Assembly: GCA_000437515.1 (NCBI GenBank) | Contig: FR898421.1 | Span: 1-8,770 of the forward strand | DNA: 8,770 nt | Source: Acidiphilium sp. CAG:727 | GTDB lineage: Bacteria; Bacillota; Clostridia; Christensenellales; Borkfalkiaceae | Direction of reading: 5' to 3' | Shown here: piece after piece, positions 4,869 to 8,770 of the stretch | How positions within the stretch are numbered: the stretch's first letter is position 1 | Layout: the number at the start of each line of letters is the position of its first letter | Made by a program: the position numbers and the translations under genes | Notes under the pieces: generated by a model | Databases searched by the model: none | Seen by the model: the letters and a program-made list of their open reading frames with translations, nothing else | What the model was told of the DNA's origin: nothing

Positions 4869-7016
4869 GTGAACGAATTATCTGCGAATATCAGAAAAAT
4901 AAAAGAAAAAAGCGGCGTGACGGTTAAAGAACTCTCCGGGAAAAGCGGAATATCCGTCCCCACTCTCAACCGTATTTTGTCGGGTAAAACCAACGGCGTA
5001 GATACCAAAAAATTACTTGCCTTATCGAAGGCTCTCGGCGTTAAAATAACCGATTTAGTGCCGGATAACCAACCGAAGACGGAAAATCCCGTAAATAAAA
5101 ACTACGGCTATCTGCGGGTTGGCGCGGTTACACCGCGGGTTACTTTGTCCGACGTGGACAAAAACGCCGATGCGGTTATTTCGGCTGTTAAAAAAGCCAA
5201 AGAAAAGGGCGTAAACGTTCTCGTTTTCCCCGAATTGTTCCTTACGGGGTATACGATTTCCGATTTGTTCTACCAGCCGATTTTGCTTGACCGGGTAGAA
5301 AACGCGGTAGAAGAGTTGAGATATTTTTCCGAAACCTCGGAAACGTTATTCGTCGTCGGCGCTCCGATAAGAAAAGACGGAAAAATTTATAATTGCGCGG
5401 TCGTGTTTTTCGGCGGCGAAATTTTGGGCGTCGTTCCAAAGTCGTTTATCCCCAATTATAACGAATTTTACGAACGCAGACAGTTTTCGCCCGCTCCGGA
5501 CGAAAATTCCGCCGTTATTTTATCGGGCAAAGAAATACCTTTCGGCAAAAATCTGATTTTTGAAAACGAAAACTTCAAAGACGAAAAAATCGCCGCGGAA
5601 ATCTGCGAAGATTTATGGGCGGTCAATTCTCCGTCGAACGCACACGCGGTAAACGGAGCGACTTTGATATTGAATTTGTCGGCAAGCGACGAACTTATAG
5701 GCAAAGCCGAATACCGTCGTTCGCTCGTTTCCATGCAGAGCGCGAAAACGGTTTCGGCGTACGTTTATTGCGACGCGGGCGACGGAGAGTCGTCTACGGA
5801 TATGGTTTTCGCAGGGCATAACGTAATAGCCGAAAACGGTAAAATTCTTAAAGAGAGCAGATTGTTTCAAAACGAACTAATATACGCCGACGTCGATATA
5901 GGGTATATATCTTACGAACGGCAAAGACTTTTCAACTATATAACTCCCGAAATCGGAAAGTATCAGACCGTAAAATTCAAGGGCGGTTTCGTCGGCGAAG
6001 ATTTCAATCGCAAGTACGGCAGAACGCCTTTCGTCCCGCAGGAAAAAACCGAACTTAAAAACCGTATCGATCTTATACTCGGTATTCAGTCGCAGGGGCT
6101 TAAAACGAGGGTTGAAAAAATCAACTGCAAAACGCTCGTCGTGGGGCTTTCGGGGGGACTTGACAGTACGCTTGCAATCCTCGTCGCGGTCAGGGCGACG
6201 GACGCGTTGAAACGTTCGAGAAAAGATATAATAGCCGTTACCATGCCTTGCTTCGGAACGACGAGCAGAACTAAGAACAATTCCGTTTTGCTTGCCGAAT
6301 CGCTTGGCGTCACTCTTAAAGAAATAAATATAACGGACAGCGTCAGAAGCCATTTCAAAGATATCGGGCAGGACGAAAGCGTAACCGACGTAACCTACGA
6401 AAACTCGCAGGCAAGAGAGCGTACGCAGGTTTTAATGGACGTTGCGAACAAAACGGGCGGAATAGTTATAGGTACGGGTGATCTGAGCGAACTTGCGCTC
6501 GGATGGGCGACTTATAACGGAGATCACATGTCCATGTACGGCGTAAACGCATCCGTGCCGAAAACGCTAGTAAGGTTTATCGTTGGGAGCGTAGCCGACG
6601 AGGTCGGCGGTGAAACGGGCAGAGTATTGAAAGATATTCTGGCAACGCCCGTAAGCCCCGAACTTATTCCCGCCGTCGACGGCGAAATAAGCCAGAAAAC
6701 CGAAGACATCGTCGGCCCCTACGAACTCCACGATTTTTATCTTTACTACTTTTTAAGGGCGGGTTTTGCCCCGTCGAAGATTTTCGAAGCGGCGAAGCGT
6801 ACTTTTAACGGCGCGTACGACGAAAAGACGATATATAAATGGCTTGAAATTTTTATAAAGAGATTTTTCGCTCAACAATTCAAACGTTCGTGTCTGCCCG
6901 ACGGCGTAAAAGTAGGAAGCGTGTCGCTTTCGCCGCGCGGAGACTGGCGTATGCCGAGCGATGCAAGCGTCGCCTTGTGGCTTAAAGACCTTTCGTCTGT
7001 CAGACCGAAAGATTGA
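4869..7016 (+). CDS. nadE: Glutamine-dependent NAD+ synthetase with N-terminal XRE-type HTH domain
   Basis: The enzyme makes NAD+ from deamido-NAD+ and ATP, the last step of NAD synthesis, using ammonia released from glutamine. Three parts are visible in 715 residues. Residues 5-64 are an XRE/Cro-type helix-turn-helix with the helices KELSGKSGISVPTLNRILSG and KLLALSKALGVKITDLV. A short polar linker follows (65-77). Residues 79 to about 345 are a nitrilase-fold glutaminase with the triad Glu122 (FPELFLTGY), Lys191 (VPKSFIPN) and Cys246 (EICEDLW). From about 395 there is the synthetase domain with the pyrophosphatase loop SGGLDST (428-434) and GTGDLSELALGW (535-546). The enzyme part alone is the usual roughly 640-residue clostridial length, so the HTH is an addition. 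The start is GTG, with AGGTG (4859-4863) five bases upstream; the frame is continuous across the junction. It is flanked by terminators and appears monocistronic. Confidence 0.93.
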   Translation: MNELSANIRKIKEKSGVTVKELSGKSGISVPTLNRILSGKTNGVDTKKLLALSKALGVKITDLVPDNQPKTENPVNKNYGYLRVGAVTPRVTLSDVDKNADAVISAVKKAKEKGVNVLVFPELFLTGYTISDLFYQPILLDRVENAVEELRYFSETSETLFVVGAPIRKDGKIYNCAVVFFGGEILGVVPKSFIPNYNEFYERRQFSPAPDENSAVILSGKEIPFGKNLIFENENFKDEKIAAEICEDLWAVNSPSNAHAVNGATLILNLSASDELIGKAEYRRSLVSMQSAKTVSAYVYCDAGDGESSTDMVFAGHNVIAENGKILKESRLFQNELIYADVDIGYISYERQRLFNYITPEIGKYQTVKFKGGFVGEDFNRKYGRTPFVPQEKTELKNRIDLILGIQSQGLKTRVEKINCKTLVVGLSGGLDSTLAILVAVRATDALKRSRKDIIAVTMPCFGTTSRTKNNSVLLAESLGVTLKEINITDSVRSHFKDIGQDESVTDVTYENSQARERTQVLMDVANKTGGIVIGTGDLSELALGWATYNGDHMSMYGVNASVPKTLVRFIVGSVADEVGGETGRVLKDILATPVSPELIPAVDGEISQKTEDIVGPYELHDFYLYYFLRAGFAPSKIFEAAKRTFNGAYDEKTIYKWLEIFIKRFFAQQFKRSCLPDGVKVGSVSLSPRGDWRMPSDASVALWLKDLSSVRPKD

Positions 7017-7039
7017 AAATACGATAGAATCGTTATCTG

Positions 7040-7079
7040 ATTATGCAAATCGCGGTAAAATACGTTTGCATAATTTTTT
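7040..7079 (+). terminator. Intrinsic terminator after nadE
   Basis: ATTATGCAAA (7040-7049) pairs perfectly with TTTGCATAAT (7065-7074), and five more T residues follow. The stem is AT-rich with a 15-base loop. It begins 23 bases after the nadE stop. Its 3' arm overlaps the poor -35 region of the rex promoter. Confidence 0.78.
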
Positions 7080-7094
7080 ATATAATGATATAAT
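7066..7094 (+). promoter_or_regulatory. Probable rex operon promoter
   Basis: A perfect extended -10, TGATATAAT (7086-7094), lies 17 bases downstream of TTGCAT (7066-7071), a weak -35 that overlaps the nadE terminator arm. A second TATAAT is at 7081-7086. The start would be near 7101, about 40 bases before the rex ATG. I see no TTGTGAA/TTCACAA-type Rex operator here. Confidence 0.6.
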
Positions 7095-7139
7095 CGTATC
7101 GATAAAGATATAACGGTTGAAAATATAAGGTGTGCAATC

Positions 7140-7763
7140 ATGACGTGCGATAAAAAAATGCCGAAATCGGTCAAAGCAAGACTCCCTATCTATCTTCATT
7201 ATCTCAAATCTCTCGAAGCCGACGGAGTGCCGACGATTTCTTCGGCGGCGATAGCGGCGGCGCAGGGGTTGGGCGAGGTGCAAGTCAGAAAAGACCTTGC
7301 AATGGTCAGCGGCTCGGGCAAGCCGAAAATCGGCTATTTTGTCGGCGAACTTGCTTCGCATATTGAAAACGCGCTTGGCAGTAACTGCGTTACCGGCGTT
7401 ATCATCGTCGGGGCGGGCAAACTCGGAAAGGCGTTGCTTTGTTACGACGGATTCGAAGAATTCGGGCTCGACGTTATGGCTGCGTTCGATTCCGACGACG
7501 GTAAAACGGGAGTAACGCACGGTAAACCCGTATATCCCTTATCCGAGATCAAAGATTTTTGTAAAACTCACGCCGTTAAAATCGGCGTTATCGCCGTTCC
7601 GGAAAGGGCTGCCGAAGAAACGCTTGCGCTTTTAATCGATTGCGGTGTGAAAGCGATATGGAATTTTGCACCCGTAAGACTTAAAGCGGAAAACGGGGTT
7701 AAAATCAAAAACGAAAATATGGCGGCGGCGCTTGCCGTGCTTTCCGCCGACGTAAATTTGTAA
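7140..7763 (+). CDS. rex: Redox-sensing transcriptional repressor Rex
   Basis: Rex is a homodimeric DNA-binding protein that releases its operators when NADH binds. In Firmicutes it controls fermentation, hydrogenase and NADH-oxidising genes. The 207-residue protein has an N-terminal winged helix: ARLPIYLHYLKSLEADGVPTISSAAIAAAQGLGEVQVRKDL (13-53), with QVRKDL in the recognition helix, followed by the wing-linked GSGKPKIGY (58-66). A Rossmann NAD(H)-binding domain follows with VIIVGAGKLGKALL (87-100) and AAFDSDDGKTG (114-124). The C-terminal VPERAAEETLALLIDCGVKAIWNFAP (153-178) is the usual swapped-domain region. Length and order are normal for the family. AAGGTG (7127-7132) precedes the ATG by seven bases. 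The Fe-S gene begins two bases after the stop, so Rex is co-transcribed with probable redox enzymes and may control them. Confidence 0.95.
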   Translation: MTCDKKMPKSVKARLPIYLHYLKSLEADGVPTISSAAIAAAQGLGEVQVRKDLAMVSGSGKPKIGYFVGELASHIENALGSNCVTGVIIVGAGKLGKALLCYDGFEEFGLDVMAAFDSDDGKTGVTHGKPVYPLSEIKDFCKTHAVKIGVIAVPERAAEETLALLIDCGVKAIWNFAPVRLKAENGVKIKNENMAAALAVLSADVNL

Positions 7764-7765
7764 TC

Positions 7766-8446
7766 ATGCCGAAGGATAATTGCGTAACCGTATATTTTTT
7801 CGGACGAAAATATGACGTTCCGTCCGATCTTACCGTAATGCAGGCTATGGAATACGTCGGATATAAACTCGTCAAGGGTTGCGGTTGTCGCAGCGGATTT
7901 TGCGGCGCGTGCGCTACGACTTATAAAATCGACGGCAAAAGCGGCGTAAAAACGTGTCTTGCATGTCAAAAGCAAGTAGAAAACGGTATGATCGTTTCCG
8001 GATTTTCGCCTGTTAGACTCAACGAAAGAAAGTACGATATAAATAAACTGAATATAGACGAGCAGACGATAGGAAAAATTTATCCCGAAATCGCCGATTG
8101 CGTCGGTTGCGGCGTTTGCTCGAAAAGTTGCCCCAACGGAATAAACGTTATGAAATGCGTCGGGTACGCAGTTGCCGGCGACTACGAAAAAATCGCAGAC
8201 GAGAGTTTTTCGTGCGTTTCGTGCGGGTTATGCTTTTCGCTCTGCCCCGTAAAAATTCCTCAGCCGCAAATTTTCGAACTTGCAAGAAGAATTTACGGCA
8301 GATACCGTTCGCCCGAAAGTAAAAATACGGAAAAGCGCGTGGCGGAAATCCGCGACGGCAATTTCGACGAAGAATTGGAAGAACTTACCCGAAAATCGAC
8401 GGCTGAAATGAAAATTCTGTATGAAAACAGAATTTTCGAAAAGTAG
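7766..8446 (+). CDS. Iron-sulfur protein with [2Fe-2S] and two [4Fe-4S] motifs, fumarate reductase/Hdr-like
   Basis: This 226-residue soluble electron carrier is probably the Fe-S subunit of the flavoenzyme encoded next. Residues 7-75 resemble a plant-type [2Fe-2S] ferredoxin domain, with Cys41, Cys46, Cys49 and Cys64 in the spacing Cx4Cx2C...C and extra Cys39 and Cys67. Residues 112-160 hold two CxxCxxCxxxCP motifs: Cys112/115/118/122 and Cys150/153/156/160. Both are complete for [4Fe-4S] clusters, whereas SdhB/FrdB usually keep one [4Fe-4S] and one [3Fe-4S]. The two-motif form is closer to heterodisulfide-reductase C-like or thiol:fumarate-reductase-like subunits. The C-terminal 45 residues are charged and probably helical, with no membrane segment. 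Only two bases separate it from rex and no clear ribosome site is seen, suggesting translational coupling. The physiological donor and acceptor cannot be deduced. Confidence 0.85.
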   Translation: MPKDNCVTVYFFGRKYDVPSDLTVMQAMEYVGYKLVKGCGCRSGFCGACATTYKIDGKSGVKTCLACQKQVENGMIVSGFSPVRLNERKYDINKLNIDEQTIGKIYPEIADCVGCGVCSKSCPNGINVMKCVGYAVAGDYEKIADESFSCVSCGLCFSLCPVKIPQPQIFELARRIYGRYRSPESKNTEKRVAEIRDGNFDEELEELTRKSTAEMKILYENRIFEK

Positions 8447-8458
8447 GAGGCGATCGAA

Positions 8459-8770
8459 ATGTATTCGTATATCGAAGAACGAATCGCTTCTTTACGAAAA
8501 GTAGAGCAGACGAGAGAAGAAAGGCTTATTAAACCCGTTGCAAAAATGACCGAAGCCGAAAGGCGAGCCGTTTTGGACGACTACCCGGATTACGCGAAAA
8601 ACGCTTGCAAAATCCTGAAAGCGGGAGTAAATAGCGGCGATAAAGTCGTTAAAGAATTCGCCGATTTATTACACGGCAAGCCTTTGATTTCGGGGAAAAC
8701 TTTCGACCTGTCAAAACCCGATTTCGACGTGGACGTACTCGTGATCGGCGGCGGTGGGGCAGGGGCCGCC
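8459..8770 (+). CDS. FAD-binding oxidoreductase, fumarate reductase/SdhA-like (5' part only)
   Basis: The gene starts 12 bases after the Fe-S gene stop with GGAGG (8446-8450) eight bases upstream, and runs off the window after 104 codons. Residues 89-104 are FDVDVLVIGGGGAGAA, the beta strand and glycine-rich turn of an FAD-binding Rossmann fold as in fumarate reductase, succinate dehydrogenase and aspartate oxidase flavoproteins. The 85 or so residues before it are unusual for SdhA/FrdA, which normally start almost at this motif. They are charged and probably helical (YIEERIASLRKVEQTREERL, then MTEAERRAVLDDYPDYAKN). With the preceding gene it probably forms a two-subunit or larger redox complex. 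Most of the protein, including any substrate-binding residues, is outside the window, so the reaction is undetermined. Confidence 0.8.
   Translation, partial: MYSYIEERIASLRKVEQTREERLIKPVAKMTEAERRAVLDDYPDYAKNACKILKAGVNSGDKVVKEFADLLHGKPLISGKTFDLSKPDFDVDVLVIGGGGAGAA

Noticed and set aside
4868..4883. Possible Rex operator TTGTGAACGAATTATC over the nadE start codon
   Set aside because: The left half matches TTGTGAA but the right half does not resemble TTCACAA beyond its first bases, so it is probably chance.
5877..6353. 158-codon open frame on the minus strand inside nadE
   Set aside because: It is antisense to conserved NAD synthetase sequence, is rich in Arg, Phe and Lys as is typical of shadow frames, and has no recognisable domain.
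4340..7016. MazF and the XRE domain of NadE as a toxin-antitoxin pair
   Set aside because: Strong terminators and an independent promoter separate them, and the XRE domain is part of a metabolic enzyme. No sequence evidence links them beyond adjacency.
7041..7520. 159-codon minus-strand frame over rex
   Set aside because: It is a shadow of a conserved gene with an Arg-rich composition, and it crosses the rex promoter.
1..8770. CRISPR array, tRNA, rRNA, transposase or phage genes
   Set aside because: I looked for regularly spaced direct repeats, cloverleaf-like segments and mobile-element proteins and saw none.

Overview
The window reads as chromosomal DNA of an anaerobic, moderately AT-rich Firmicute, most likely an uncultivated Clostridia-class gut-type bacterium. 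The evidence is a TM1266-family hydrogenase-associated regulator, a Rex redox repressor, an EndoA/MazF toxin of the Bacillus/Clostridium type, a clostridial-type glutamine-dependent NadE, a class II aldolase, strong Shine-Dalgarno sites and consensus sigma-A promoters. The class is an inference from gene content; no rRNA gene is present to confirm it. All genes are on the + strand except the aldolase.

Layout. 1-60: a degraded copy of a GC-rich dispersed repeat. 76-1173 (- strand): terminator, class II fructose-bisphosphate aldolase gene and its promoter. 1184-1630 (+): a perfect consensus promoter, a structured leader of about 135 nt ending in an intrinsic terminator with a possible competing antiterminator, then a TM1266-family small regulator. 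1639-1757: a second, better preserved copy of the repeat. 1804-4251: a three-gene ABC importer (lipoprotein, permease, ATPase) of the NitT/TauT type, substrate unknown. 4340-4690: a MazF toxin without a visible antitoxin, closed by a strong terminator and a second terminator-like hairpin. 4811-7016: an operator-like palindrome lying on an extended -10 promoter, then an NAD+ synthetase with an extra N-terminal XRE-type helix-turn-helix domain. 7040-8770: terminator, promoter, rex, an iron-sulfur protein with one [2Fe-2S] and two [4Fe-4S] motifs, and the start of an FAD-binding partner that runs off the window.

The right half has a common theme of NAD and redox balance. NadE makes NAD+, Rex senses the NADH/NAD+ ratio, and the Fe-S protein plus flavoprotein look like a fumarate-reductase-like or related electron-transfer complex. 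The most unusual item is the HTH-NadE fusion behind a palindromic promoter, which suggests an NAD synthetase that may regulate its own gene. The second is the leader RNA in front of the hydrogenase-associated regulator, which has the layout of a riboswitch or attenuator but matches no class recognised here. Both are hypotheses from sequence alone.
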